Assembly: GCF_016811235.1 (NCBI RefSeq) | Contig: NZ_JAFBID010000009.1 | Span: forward strand, 1 to 64,000 | Origin: Microvirga arabica | GTDB lineage: Bacteria > Pseudomonadota > Alphaproteobacteria > Rhizobiales > Beijerinckiaceae | Length of the DNA stretch: 64,000 nucleotides | Direction of reading: 5' to 3' | Part shown: piece after piece, positions 9,459 through 18,063 of the stretch | Position numbering within the stretch: the first letter of the stretch is position 1 | How the letters are laid out: each line of letters starts with the position of its first letter | Notes under the pieces: generated by a model | What the model was told of the DNA's origin: nothing | What the model saw: the letters and a program-made list of their open reading frames with translations, nothing else | Database searches by the model: none | Program-made: the position numbers and the translations under genes

Positions 9459-10601
9459 TCAGCGATCCTTCGGGTCGAGAGCATCGCGCAGGCCGTCGCC
9501 GATGAAGTTCAGGCAGAACAGGATCGCGACAAGCGTCAGTGCGGGATAGACCAGCATCCAGGTGGAATCCTGAATGCTCTTGGCGCCTTCCGAGATCAGG
9601 ACGCCAAGGCTGGTATAGGGCTCCTGGACACCTAGTCCGAGAAAGGACAGGAAGCTTTCGAGCAGGATCACGCGCGGCACCATCAGGGTCATGTACACCA
9701 CGACGGGTCCGAGGGTGTTCGGGATTACGTGCCGGCGGATGATGCCTTTGGTTCCAACACCGAGCGCCTCGGCCGCTTGGACATATTCCTGCCGCTTGAT
9801 CGACAGCGTCTGTCCCCGGACGATGCGCGCCATGTCGAGCCACTCAACGGCGCCGACGGCCAGGAACACCAGCACGAAGTTCCGGCCGAAGAACACGACC
9901 AGCATGATGACGAAGAAAATGAACGGCAGCGAGTAGAGGACGTCGACGATGCGCATCATCACGAGGTCTGTGCGACCGCCGAGATAGCCGGAGGTAGCTC
10001 CATAAATGACACCGATGACGATCGCCACGAGGGTCGCCAGAAGTCCGATCGCAAGCGAGACTTGGCCGGCCTTCATGGTGCGGGTGAGAAGGTCGCGCCC
10101 ATTGGCCTCCGTGCCGAAGAAGAAATACTGCTTCTCGATGGGCACATCGACCACAAGACGGCGCCCCTCGTCCTGCCTTTCCACGACCTGCGCGGTGCCG
10201 AACAGATCCGAGCGCTCGAAATAGGCGAGCAACCGCTCGTCTACGGGCCGCGTGCTCGTGCTGACGAGAGCCATGCGCACGGTGTCGCCGGTGATCTCGA
10301 TGTTCTCAGGCTTGGCCCTCACGCGGGAGCCGATGCGCTCGGCCTGGGGGATGATTTGCTCCGCCTTCGGATATGCGGACAGGCTCGCCGGAGCGCGCAC
10401 GTAGTCCGGATAGACCCGATCAAAAGGGTGGCCGGTGAAAAACGGCCCGAAAATGCACGCGAGCGAGATCAGGCCTAGAATGATCATGCTTGCGACGGAT
10501 GCCTTGTTGCGGAGCAAACGTGCTCGCGCATCGGCCCAAAGCGAGCGACCGGAAACGGGACCAGTCGCGGGGATGTCGGAAATGACGGCGCCTTCAGCCA
10601 T
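9459..10601 (-). CDS. oppC: Oligopeptide ABC transporter permease, OppC-type
   Basis: Inner-membrane permease with the binding-protein-dependent transport fold. It is 380 residues, longer than the roughly 300 of E. coli OppC. The N-terminal segment (LLRNKASVASMIILGLISL) matches OppC. The membrane core starts near FGTEANGRDLLTRTMKAGQ and carries the EAA loop EALGVGTKGIIRRHVIPN. The extra length is a charged region between the first helix and the core, around residues 65-165, which should face the periplasm. It ends one base before the ATPase gene and lies 9 bases after oppB. Confidence 0.93.
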   Translation of the reverse strand: MAEGAVISDIPATGPVSGRSLWADARARLLRNKASVASMIILGLISLACIFGPFFTGHPFDRVYPDYVRAPASLSAYPKAEQIIPQAERIGSRVRAKPENIEITGDTVRMALVSTSTRPVDERLLAYFERSDLFGTAQVVERQDEGRRLVVDVPIEKQYFFFGTEANGRDLLTRTMKAGQVSLAIGLLATLVAIVIGVIYGATSGYLGGRTDLVMMRIVDVLYSLPFIFFVIMLVVFFGRNFVLVFLAVGAVEWLDMARIVRGQTLSIKRQEYVQAAEALGVGTKGIIRRHVIPNTLGPVVVYMTLMVPRVILLESFLSFLGLGVQEPYTSLGVLISEGAKSIQDSTWMLVYPALTLVAILFCLNFIGDGLRDALDPKDR

Positions 10602-10610
10602 GGCGGTGCC

Positions 10611-11531
10611 TCAGTCGTAACGGACGCGGGGGTCGATCACCGCGTAGAGGATGTCGACGATCAAATTGAAGATGAGCACGAACACCGCCACCACGACGAC
10701 GGTGCCCATCACGAGGGTGTAGTCGCGGTTCAACGCGGCCTCGACGAAATAACGACCGACGCCCGGCAGGGCGAAGATGGTCTCCACCACAACGGAGCCG
10801 GTGAGCAGGGCTGCGGCGGCCGGTCCGAGATAGGACACGACCGGCAGGGCCGCGCCACGCAAGGCGTGCCGCACGATTACCCACCGAGGAAGGCCAAGGG
10901 AGCGGAGCGTGCGGATATGGTTCGAACGCAGGTTCTCGATCATGGCCGCGCGGGTCATACGTGCGATGATGGCGATCTGCGGCAGCGCGAGGGTGATGAC
11001 CGGCAGGATAAGATTGCGGGGAGCGCCGCCCGCCCAGCCCGCAACGGGCAGCAGGGCCAGCGCGAGACCGAAGACGATCTGCAGTACCGGGGCGATCACG
11101 AAGGTAGGGATCGTCAGGCCGAAGGTGCCGAGGCCGCTCACCATGTAGTCGATGGTGCTGTTCTGCCGGAAGGCAGCGATGGATCCCAGTGTACCGCCGA
11201 CGATGATGGCGAGGCCGAGCGCGAGCCCGCCGATGCGCATGGAGACGGGCAGGCCGTTGGCGAAGAGCTCAGCAACGCTGAAATCGCGCATGATGAAGGA
11301 GGGGCCGAAATCGCCCTGCACAACGGCAGCGAGATAGCGCAGGTACTGCTCGAAGAGCGGTCGGTCGAGACCGTAGATCTTCTGCAGGTTCTCCATGACC
11401 TTGGCTTCGAGCGGGCGTTCGAGGTCGAAGGGGCCGCCCGGCGCAAGCCGGATCAGGAAGAATGAAATTGTGATGATGATGAAAAGGGTAGGAATCGCCG
11501 AGAGTAGACGGCGGAAAACGAAGGGGATCAC
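10611..11531 (-). CDS. oppB: Oligopeptide ABC transporter permease, OppB-type
   Basis: Inner-membrane permease with the OppB N-terminus FRRLLSAIPTLFIIITISF and RLAPGGPF, and the EAA loop LRSLGLPRWVIVRHALRG. The frame is open further upstream to 11630, but the GTG at 11531 is chosen. It has GGAG about 8 bases before it and gives 306 residues, the same length as E. coli OppB, with the protein beginning exactly at the family start. The longer form would put its ATG inside a strong hairpin and add a tail unlike OppB. It is the second gene of the oppA-oppB-oppC-oppDF operon. Confidence 0.92.
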   Translation of the reverse strand: MIPFVFRRLLSAIPTLFIIITISFFLIRLAPGGPFDLERPLEAKVMENLQKIYGLDRPLFEQYLRYLAAVVQGDFGPSFIMRDFSVAELFANGLPVSMRIGGLALGLAIIVGGTLGSIAAFRQNSTIDYMVSGLGTFGLTIPTFVIAPVLQIVFGLALALLPVAGWAGGAPRNLILPVITLALPQIAIIARMTRAAMIENLRSNHIRTLRSLGLPRWVIVRHALRGAALPVVSYLGPAAAALLTGSVVVETIFALPGVGRYFVEAALNRDYTLVMGTVVVVAVFVLIFNLIVDILYAVIDPRVRYD

Positions 11532-11602
11532 GGTATCGACTCCGCTCGATAACAACCCCTCAGCGAGGGAGGCAGCCTTGCCGGCTGTCGTGTTGTTTGT
11601 GA

Positions 11603-11628
11603 GCCGAGCGGCCATGAGGCCGCTCGGC
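11603..11628. promoter_or_regulatory. Strong hairpin between oppA and oppB
   Basis: A perfect 11-base stem GCCGAGCGGCC (11603-11613) pairs with GGCCGCTCGGC (11618-11628) across a 4-base loop. It lies about 15 bases after the oppA stop. There is no run of T after it on the minus strand, so it is more likely to stabilise the oppA 3' end or limit read-through than to end transcription outright. Such hairpins often follow binding-protein genes in ABC operons. Confidence 0.7.
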
Positions 11629-11642
11629 AAGATCGAGGATGT

Positions 11643-13235
11643 TTACTGCTTCAGGGACAGGAAGCGGCTCGGGTACACGCCAGAAATGTTCTGGTTGAAG
11701 CCGACGAGCTTGTCCGAGACCAGGTTCTTCGTGCTGTAGTGGAGCAGCGGAATCCAGGGCTCTTCCTTCATGAAGATCTGCTCAGCCTGGAGCAGATAGT
11801 CGGCGCGCTTCTTGAGATCGCCTTCCTTGGCAGCCTTGTTCTTCATGAGGTCGTCGAACTGAGCGTTCTTCCACTTGCCGTAGTTGAAGCCTTTGTTGTC
11901 GCTTTCCAGCAGGAACAGGAAGTTCTGCGGATCCGAGTAGTCGCCGATCCAGCCGTAGCGGGCCACATCGAAGTCGCCGCCGTCGCGCAGATGCGCGAAG
12001 TGGGTCTTGGAGTCGGTGTTGATGAACGAGGTCTCGACACCGAGAGCCTTCCACTGGTCGGCGATGGCTACAACCGTGTTCCGGTTGTTGTCCGTGGTGT
12101 TGTAGCGGATCTCAACCTTCAGCGGCTTGCCGCCGGGGCCGTATCCGGCTTCCTTCAGCATGGCCTTCGCCTTGTCCTCGCGGTCGATCGGCGACATGGA
12201 GGCGTACTCGGCCTGGGCCGGCTTGCCGTAGTTGCCGATGCCCGGGGGCACGAAGGAATAGGCCGGCAGCATGGTGCCGCCCCAGATCTGCTCCGCGATG
12301 AACTCGCGGTCGATCGCCATCGAGAGCGCCTTGCGGACGCGCACGTCATCGAACGGCGGCTTCGAGGAGTTCACCGGCAGGGCATAAACGCCGAGATACG
12401 GGCCGATCACGACCTGCTTGCCAAAGCGCTCTTTGAGAGCCTTCACCTGGTCGGCCGGAATGTCCGGGGTGGAGTGAAGCTCGCCGGCCTGGAAGCGGCG
12501 GACGGCGGCGGCGAGGTCGGAGATCGGGTAGAACATCACCTGATCGATCTTGACGCTCGCGGCGTCATGGAAGTTCGGGTTCTTCACGACCTTGATGTGC
12601 GAGTTCGGCACGAACTCGGCCAGCGTGTAGGCGCCGTTCGACACCAAGTTGCCGGGCTTCACGTAGTCCTTGCCAAACTTCTCGACCGAAGCCTGGTGAA
12701 TGGGCAGGCCCGTCTGGTGAGTCAGCTGCTCGATGAAGTAAGGTGTCGGCTGCTCAAGGCGGATCTCGAGGGTGCGGTCATCCACCGCCTTCACGCCGAG
12801 CTCCTCAGGCTTGGCCTGACCCTTGTTCACCTTCTCGGCGTTCAGGATTGGATAGAGGATGTTGGCGTACTTGGCGCCGGTTTCCGGATTCATGATCCGG
12901 CGATAGGCGAACACGAAATCAGAAGCCTTCAGCGGATCGCCGTTCGACCACTTTGCGTTGGCGCGCAGCGTGAAGCGGTAGGTCTTGCCGTCGTCGGCCA
13001 TCTCCCACTTCTCGGCAACGCCGGGCACCACTTCGCCCTTGTTGTTCTTGATCACGAGACCTTCATAGAGGTCGCGCAGGACGTGGGACTCGCCCACGGT
13101 GGAGGTCTTGTGAGCATCGAGCGTTTCCGGCTCACCGTCGTTGCCGCGGTGGTAGACGACTTGAGCGACCGCGAAGCTCGAAAAAGCTACCGTTGCGGCA
13201 GCCGCCAGAGCGGTACGTTTCAACCATGATGACAT
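11643..13235 (-). CDS. oppA: Oligopeptide ABC transporter substrate-binding protein, OppA-type
   Basis: Periplasmic peptide-binding protein of 530 residues (SBP_bac_5 family). Residues 1-24 are a signal peptide (LAAAATVAFSSFAVAQ). The mature start VYHRGNDGEPETLDAHKTST matches OppA/MppA. The ligand cleft segments NAKWSNGDPLKASDFVFAY and LPVNSSKPPFDDVRVRKALS follow. It delivers peptides to OppB/OppC. It is the first gene of the operon; the 168-base AT-rich gap upstream should hold the promoter. Confidence 0.95.
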   Translation of the reverse strand: MSSWLKRTALAAAATVAFSSFAVAQVVYHRGNDGEPETLDAHKTSTVGESHVLRDLYEGLVIKNNKGEVVPGVAEKWEMADDGKTYRFTLRANAKWSNGDPLKASDFVFAYRRIMNPETGAKYANILYPILNAEKVNKGQAKPEELGVKAVDDRTLEIRLEQPTPYFIEQLTHQTGLPIHQASVEKFGKDYVKPGNLVSNGAYTLAEFVPNSHIKVVKNPNFHDAASVKIDQVMFYPISDLAAAVRRFQAGELHSTPDIPADQVKALKERFGKQVVIGPYLGVYALPVNSSKPPFDDVRVRKALSMAIDREFIAEQIWGGTMLPAYSFVPPGIGNYGKPAQAEYASMSPIDREDKAKAMLKEAGYGPGGKPLKVEIRYNTTDNNRNTVVAIADQWKALGVETSFINTDSKTHFAHLRDGGDFDVARYGWIGDYSDPQNFLFLLESDNKGFNYGKWKNAQFDDLMKNKAAKEGDLKKRADYLLQAEQIFMKEEPWIPLLHYSTKNLVSDKLVGFNQNISGVYPSRFLSLKQ

Positions 13236-13316
13236 TGGACGCGTTCCCTTTCTGATTATCTCAGGGTTTTTGAATGTTTCGGTCAGAGCCGGTAAGGCAG
13301 TAACCTTGTCCTATTT

Positions 13317-13330
13317 GTTGATCAATCAAC
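13317..13330. promoter_or_regulatory. Palindrome GTTGAT-CA-ATCAAC upstream of oppA
   Basis: A perfect 6-2-6 inverted repeat lies 82-95 bases before the oppA start, in an AT-rich stretch that stands out from the local GC content. The size and place suggest an operator for a dimeric regulator. The regulator is not identified. Confidence 0.4.
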
Positions 13331-13403
13331 TGTTTATGTCCAGTACTATCCAAAAAATTAAGGAATTTCTGGAATAACAAAGGGTTGAGCCTGTGGAGGC
13401 GGC

Positions 13404-13838
13404 TCAGGCGCCCGTGTCGAAGACCAGTCCGACCGCCTCGATGCCGGCTGCTGCGGCGATTTCGTCGTTGTCGGAGGTGTCGCCGGAAACTCCCACCGAA
13501 CCGAGGATCCGGCCCTGGCCGTCCTTGATCAGCACGCCGCCCGGAACCGGGACGAGCTGCCCGCCGACCGCGTGGGTGGCCGAAGCGATGAAGTAGGGAC
13601 GGTCGGTCGCCATCTTGTGCAGGGCGCGCGAGCCGACGCCAAGCGCCAGGGCGCCGTAAGCCTTGCCCATGGCGATCTCGGCCCGCTTGATGCTGGTGCC
13701 GTCTTCCGACAGGAGGGCCTTGAGTGCGCCCCGGGCGTCATAGACCACCACCGCGAGAGGCTTGAAGGACTTCTCCCGGGCTGTCTTGAGGGCAGTGGTG
13801 GCGATCGTCTGAGCCGCTTCCAAGGTGAGTTCGGTCAC
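13404..13838 (-). CDS. GlcG/HbpS family heme-binding protein
   Basis: Small protein of 144 residues in the GlcG/HbpS (DUF336) family. Visible family features are the KAREKSFKPLAVVVYDARG strand-helix segment, the middle AEIAMGKAYGALALG helix, and GGQLVPVPGGVLIKDGQGR followed by ILGSVGVSGDTSDNDE near the C-terminus. Relatives bind heme or sit in oxidative-metabolism operons, often as accessory genes of unknown function. It lies 43 bases downstream of puuD on the same strand, so it may be part of the urate pathway; that link is an inference. Confidence 0.85.
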   Translation of the reverse strand: MTELTLEAAQTIATTALKTAREKSFKPLAVVVYDARGALKALLSEDGTSIKRAEIAMGKAYGALALGVGSRALHKMATDRPYFIASATHAVGGQLVPVPGGVLIKDGQGRILGSVGVSGDTSDNDEIAAAAGIEAVGLVFDTGA

Positions 13839-13881
13839 TCGGTCTCTCCATTATAAGGTTACTCGCCGCAGGGTGCGGCAT

Positions 13882-15108
13882 TCAGTGGGTGGCCGTGTCC
13901 CGTGCCGCCAGCCAGGTTGCCACGGCCCGGCGCTCATCGAGGGTCATCTCGGTGATGTTGTTGGGCGGCATCGCATGGGTGAGCACGCTCTGGACCCGGA
14001 TGATCTCCCGATGTCGCTCGATCTCCTCAGGTGTATCGAGGCGAACGCCCTTCGGGGCGATGGTGATGCCGTCCCAGACGGGTTCCGCCGCATGGCACAT
14101 GGAGCAGCGGGACTGGATTGCGAGCACGGCCTCGTCGAAGGAGGCCGTCACCACCTCGGGTGCTGCGGACGAGGGCGCCTGGGCCGTGTTGGCGTTGCCG
14201 GGCTTGCCGATGATCGAGAGCCAGATCGCTGCCCAAATGCAAAGCGCAGCCAAGGCCCAGGTCCACCAGGGCGAGTCCTTGCCCGCATGCTGCGAATTGA
14301 AGAAGTGCCGGATCGCCGCGCCTGCGATCACGATCAGCCCGATGATGCCGACCGAATAGGCGGACGACCACGCCAGCGGGTAGTGGTTCGACAGCATCAG
14401 GAAGATGACGGGGAGGGTCAGGTAGTTGTTGTGGGTCGAACGGAGCTTGGCCTCCTTGCCGAGCTTCGGGTCGGGCGTCTGCCCGGCCAAGAGGGTGGCC
14501 ACCACCTTCTTCTGGTTCGGGATGATGACGAAAAAGACGCTGGCCGACATCCAGGTGGCGATCATCGCGCCCGTGTGCAGAAAGGCGGCGCGGCCGTTGA
14601 ACACCTGCGTGAAGGCGTAAGCCGCCAAGAGAATATAAGCAAAGAGCACAGCGCCGAGCAGGAGCCCGTTCCTGCCGAGCGGGGAGCGGCACAGGCCCTC
14701 ATAGACGAGCCAGCTCAGGGCGATGCCGCCGATGCCGATGGCGGCGGCCTGCCAGGTCGTGAGCGCTCGAACCGCCGGGTCGATGGTGTAGAGATCGGCC
14801 TGGAGGTAATAAACCCAGACGATGAGGAAGAACCCGCTGATCCAGGTGGAATAGCTCTCCCACTTGAACCAGGTTAGCTCCTTGGGCAGTTCGGGCGGCG
14901 CAACGAGATACTTGCGCATGTTGTAGAACCCGCCGCCATGGACCTGCCAGGCCTCGCCGCCGACGCCTTCCGGCAGATCTTCCCGCTTCTTCAGGCTGAG
15001 ATCGAGATGGATGAAATAGAAGGAAGAGCCGATCCAGGCGATGGCCGTGATCACATGGGTCCAGCGGATGATCTGGCTGATCCATTCGGAAATTTGCGGG
15101 TCGATCAT
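13882..15108 (-). CDS. puuD: Urate hydroxylase PuuD (membrane protein with cytochrome c domain)
   Basis: Membrane enzyme of 408 residues that oxidises urate to 5-hydroxyisourate and passes electrons to the respiratory chain. Residues 1 to about 300 form the multi-helix Urate_ox_N domain (WTHVITAIAWIGSSFYFIHL near the start). The C-terminal part is a cytochrome c domain with one heme site, Cys335-x-x-Cys338-His339 (CSMCHAAEP) and a distal Met in HAMPPNN. It is divergent from uraH and puuE, which do the next steps; the 206-base gap should hold both promoters. This replaces uricase, which is not seen here. Confidence 0.95.
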   Translation of the reverse strand: MIDPQISEWISQIIRWTHVITAIAWIGSSFYFIHLDLSLKKREDLPEGVGGEAWQVHGGGFYNMRKYLVAPPELPKELTWFKWESYSTWISGFFLIVWVYYLQADLYTIDPAVRALTTWQAAAIGIGGIALSWLVYEGLCRSPLGRNGLLLGAVLFAYILLAAYAFTQVFNGRAAFLHTGAMIATWMSASVFFVIIPNQKKVVATLLAGQTPDPKLGKEAKLRSTHNNYLTLPVIFLMLSNHYPLAWSSAYSVGIIGLIVIAGAAIRHFFNSQHAGKDSPWWTWALAALCIWAAIWLSIIGKPGNANTAQAPSSAAPEVVTASFDEAVLAIQSRCSMCHAAEPVWDGITIAPKGVRLDTPEEIERHREIIRVQSVLTHAMPPNNITEMTLDERRAVATWLAARDTATH

Positions 15109-15314
15109 GCAGCTGCTTGAATGATGAAGGAATGCTTAGCCTAGGGCGGCGGTCGGGATTGCGATAGGCTGTGTCGGCAGCTTTTTCAACAGGAACCCTT
15201 TCAGGAAATCCTTGCCTTTCCACGGCGGCATCAATGGATGCGGCTTGACGCGGAACGCGCAGCCCCGAAAGAATTCCGGGTTCGATCTGACCTTTCTCCC
15301 AGCCGCGAGGTTTC

Positions 15315-15668
15315 ATGGGTCGCCTGTCTACCCACGTTCTGGATACCGTCAACGGCAAGCCCGCCCGCGGCGTCTCTATCGAGCTGTTTGCCATCGAAGG
15401 CGAGGGGCGCCGCTCCGTCCTGCGCACCGTCACCAATGCGGATGGGCGCACGGATGCGCCGCTGATGATCGGCGATGCGTTCCGCATCGGAACCTACGAG
15501 CTCGTCTTCGAGATCGGCGCCTATTTCAAGGCCCTCGGCACGGCCATGGCCGATCCGCCATTCCTGGACGTCGTGCCGATCCGCTTCACCATCGCCGAGC
15601 CCGACGGGCATTACCACGTTCCGCTCCTCGCCTCCCCCTGGAGCTATTCCACCTATCGAGGAAGCTGA
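15315..15668 (+). CDS. uraH: 5-Hydroxyisourate hydrolase
   Basis: Transthyretin-like enzyme of 117 residues that hydrolyses 5-hydroxyisourate, the product of PuuD, to OHCU. The family markers are complete: [14 protein letters not shown] with the catalytic His at the N-terminus, the internal Arg in [11 protein letters not shown], and the C-terminal YRGS tetrapeptide. GAGG lies just before the ATG. The stop is two bases from the puuE start, so the two genes form one unit. An overlapping longer frame that begins at 15212 is not real. Confidence 0.96.
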   Translation: MGRLSTHVLDTVNGKPARGVSIELFAIEGEGRRSVLRTVTNADGRTDAPLMIGDAFRIGTYELVFEIGAYFKALGTAMADPPFLDVVPIRFTIAEPDGHYHVPLLASPWSYSTYRGS

Positions 15669-15670
15669 AT

Positions 15671-17110
15671 ATGCCCGCCTCCTATCCCCGCGACCTCGTT
15701 GGCTATGGCCGCAACCCGCCGCATCCGCGCTGGCCGAACGGCGCCCGGATTTGCGTGCAGTTCGTGATCAACTACGAGGAGGGTGGCGAGAACAGCATCC
15801 TCCACGGAGACCGCGCCTCCGAAGCGTTCCTGTCCGAGATCGTCGGGGCCCAGGCATGGCCCGGCCAGCGGCACATGAGCATGGAGTCGATCTACGAATA
15901 CGGCTCCCGCGCCGGCTTCTGGCGCTTGTGGCGGATGTTCACTGAGCGCAGCATGCCGGTCACGGTCTACGGCGTCGCCACCGCTCTCATGCGCAACCCG
16001 GAGGCAGTCGCCGCCATGAAGGAGGCCGGCTGGGAGATTGCAAGCCACGGACTCAAGTGGATCGACTACCGGGATTTCTCCTCGGAAGAGGAGCGGGCGC
16101 ATATGAAGGAGGCGATCCGCATCCACACCGAGGTCACGGGCGAGCGGCCCCTCGGCTGGTATACGGGGCGGACCTCGGAGCACACCAACCGCCTTGTGGC
16201 GGAGGAGGGCGGCTTCCTCTACAGCGCCGATTCCTACGCCGACGAACTGCCCTATTGGGAGCAGCACGGCGACCGGCAGCAGCTCATCGTGCCTTATACG
16301 CTGGACGCCAACGACATGCGCTTTGCCACCCCGCAGGGCTTCAATGCGGGGGACCAGTTCTTCGCCTATCTGAAGGACTCGTTCGACACACTCTATACGG
16401 AGGGCGAGACCGCGCCGAAGATGCTGTCGGTCGGCCTCCATTGCCGCCTCGTCGGCCGCCCCGGGCGGGCCGCCGCGCTGGCGCGCTTTCTAGACTACGT
16501 GGCTTCCCATGACGATGTCTGGGTGGCCAAGCGCATCGACATTGCCCGCCGCTGGCTCCGGCAGCATCGCCCGGCGGGCTTGAAACCCAGCACCATGACC
16601 CGCGCGCTCTTCGTGGAAGCCTTCGGCGATATCTTCGAGCACTCGCCCTGGATTGCCGAACGCGCTTTTGATGCCGGCCTCACCACCGGGCAGGATACGG
16701 CGGAGGGCCTTCATGCTGCGATGGTGCATGTGCTCTCAGGCGCAAGCCACGGGCAGAAGCTGGCGCTGATCAACGCCCACCCGGATCTCGCCGGGCGTCT
16801 CAAGCTCGCCGACCTCACGGCCGATTCCCGCAACGAGCAATCCTCAGCCGGGCTCACCAGCCTGACGGAGGAGGAGCGCGACCGCTTCCTGGCCCTCAAT
16901 GACCTCTACAAGGAAAAATTCGGCTTCCCGTTCATCATGGCGGTGAAGGGACGCTCCAAGCACGAGATCTTGGCAGCCTTTGAGGAGCGGTTGGAGCATG
17001 ACCCGGAGCAGGAATTCGCGACGGCCATCGTCCAGATCGAACTGATCGCGCTTCTGCGGCTCAAGGACCGGCTCCCCTCCCTGGCGGACGTGTTCTCGAG
17101 TCTCGGCTGA
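15671..17110 (+). CDS. puuE: Bifunctional allantoinase PuuE / OHCU decarboxylase
   Basis: Fusion of 479 residues covering two steps of urate breakdown. Residues 1-300 are the metal-dependent PuuE-type allantoinase (polysaccharide-deacetylase fold; VQFVINYEEGGENS, YEYGSRAGFWRL, LGWYTGRTSEHTN). Residues 310-479 are the OHCU decarboxylase, which makes S-allantoin, with the catalytic His370 in LINAHPDLAG and SAGLTSLTEEE. The order on the chain is the reverse of the order of the reactions. GAGGA lies about 9 bases before the ATG at 15671. The product, allantoate, would need genes not in this window. Confidence 0.95.
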   Translation: MPASYPRDLVGYGRNPPHPRWPNGARICVQFVINYEEGGENSILHGDRASEAFLSEIVGAQAWPGQRHMSMESIYEYGSRAGFWRLWRMFTERSMPVTVYGVATALMRNPEAVAAMKEAGWEIASHGLKWIDYRDFSSEEERAHMKEAIRIHTEVTGERPLGWYTGRTSEHTNRLVAEEGGFLYSADSYADELPYWEQHGDRQQLIVPYTLDANDMRFATPQGFNAGDQFFAYLKDSFDTLYTEGETAPKMLSVGLHCRLVGRPGRAAALARFLDYVASHDDVWVAKRIDIARRWLRQHRPAGLKPSTMTRALFVEAFGDIFEHSPWIAERAFDAGLTTGQDTAEGLHAAMVHVLSGASHGQKLALINAHPDLAGRLKLADLTADSRNEQSSAGLTSLTEEERDRFLALNDLYKEKFGFPFIMAVKGRSKHEILAAFEERLEHDPEQEFATAIVQIELIALLRLKDRLPSLADVFSSLG

Positions 17111-17189
17111 AGCGGAACCGTTCGAAGCCCCGCGCGTCATCGTCTCAGCTTGGCTGTCTCAAGGTCAGGCGCAACGAGAGGAGGACGAC

Positions 17190-17636
17190 GTGGGTCTGTT
17201 CAAGTTCATCAAAGAGGCCGGCGCCAAGATCTTCGGCGGCAGCGCCGAAGCCGCCACGCCGGAAAAGCTGCAGCAGGAGGTCCAGGGGCATGGCTTCGAC
17301 GCGAGCAAGCTCGGGATCAACGTCGAAGGCGACCGGGTGAAGCTCTCGGGTCAGGCCGCCACCCAGGAGGAGGCCGAGAAGATCATCCTCTCCCTCGGCA
17401 ACACCTACGGGGTCGCAGAGGTCGATACGTCGGGTCTCCAGGTTCAGCAGCCTTCAGCCGAGTCCACCATGTACACGGTCCAGAAGGGCGATACCCTTTG
17501 GGAGATTGCCGAGAAGCACTACGGCAAGGGCAAGGGCGCGAAATACACCGAGATCGTCAAGGCCAATTCCCCGCCGGTCAAGGATCCCGACATGATCCAG
17601 CCGGGCTGGGTGCTGCGGATCCCGCCGCTTTCGTAA
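17190..17636 (+). CDS. BON-LysM protein (Kbp/YgaU-like)
   Basis: Small 148-residue protein with the layout of E. coli Kbp (YgaU), a potassium-binding protein. Residues about 25-82 form a BON domain (INVEGDRVKLSGQAATQEEA), and residues about 93-145 a LysM domain (YTVQKGDTLWEIAEKHYG). There is no signal peptide, which fits Kbp rather than an exported peptidoglycan-binding protein. The GTG start at 17190 has AGGAGG seven bases upstream. Potassium binding is inferred from the architecture. Confidence 0.9.
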   Translation: MGLFKFIKEAGAKIFGGSAEAATPEKLQQEVQGHGFDASKLGINVEGDRVKLSGQAATQEEAEKIILSLGNTYGVAEVDTSGLQVQQPSAESTMYTVQKGDTLWEIAEKHYGKGKGAKYTEIVKANSPPVKDPDMIQPGWVLRIPPLS

Positions 17637-17701
17637 GAGCTCCGATTGCGCTCCTCCCTGCGATGCCGGTATGTGGCAGGCACAGCAGGGAGGACTTTTC
17701 T

Positions 17702-18019
17702 ATGAGTGAAGCGAAGCACGTCATTGATCTCGACCGTGAGGCCATCAAGCAGGGGCTCAGCGAGGGTTCGCTTCTGCTGGTCGACGTGCGCGAGCCACAT
17801 GAATTCGCCGCAGGCCATATTCCCGGTTCCGTCTCTCATCCGCTTTCGGCCTTCGATCCCTCGAGCCTGCCCGAGGGCAAGCGAATCGTTTTCTCCTGTG
17901 CGGCAGGGGTCCGGTCCGTCCGAGCGATTGAGTTTGCCCAGGCGGCGGGTCGCGACATCCGCGAGCACTACAAGGGCGGGTTCAAGGATTGGGCTGCAGC
18001 GGGCGAACCGGTGGAATAA
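17702..18019 (+). CDS. Rhodanese-like domain protein
   Basis: Single-domain sulfurtransferase-like protein of 105 residues. LLVDVREPHEFAAGHIPGSV and the active-site loop FSCAAGVRSVRA, with the catalytic Cys followed by x-x-G-x-R-S, are intact. It is cytoplasmic. GGAGG lies about 7 bases before the ATG. Its sulfur acceptor is unknown. A longer frame from 17150 is an artefact of this gene's frame running through the LysM gene. Confidence 0.92.
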   Translation: MSEAKHVIDLDREAIKQGLSEGSLLLVDVREPHEFAAGHIPGSVSHPLSAFDPSSLPEGKRIVFSCAAGVRSVRAIEFAQAAGRDIREHYKGGFKDWAAAGEPVE

Positions 18020-18063
18020 GCCTCGTTTCACCGAAAGATCACATAGATGTGTTCTAAAGTAGA

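Noticed and set aside
7718..9505. A 595-residue open frame opposite the opp ATPase
   Set aside because: The antisense of two intact ABC domains; no domain is seen in it.
15212..15670. Upstream extension of the puuE frame across uraH
   Set aside because: The region codes for UraH in another frame, and the puuE protein begins at its family start at 15671 with GAGGA before it.
17150..17701. Upstream extension of the rhodanese frame across the LysM gene
   Set aside because: The added part has no domain, while the LysM-BON protein occupies the region in its own frame with AGGAGG before its start.
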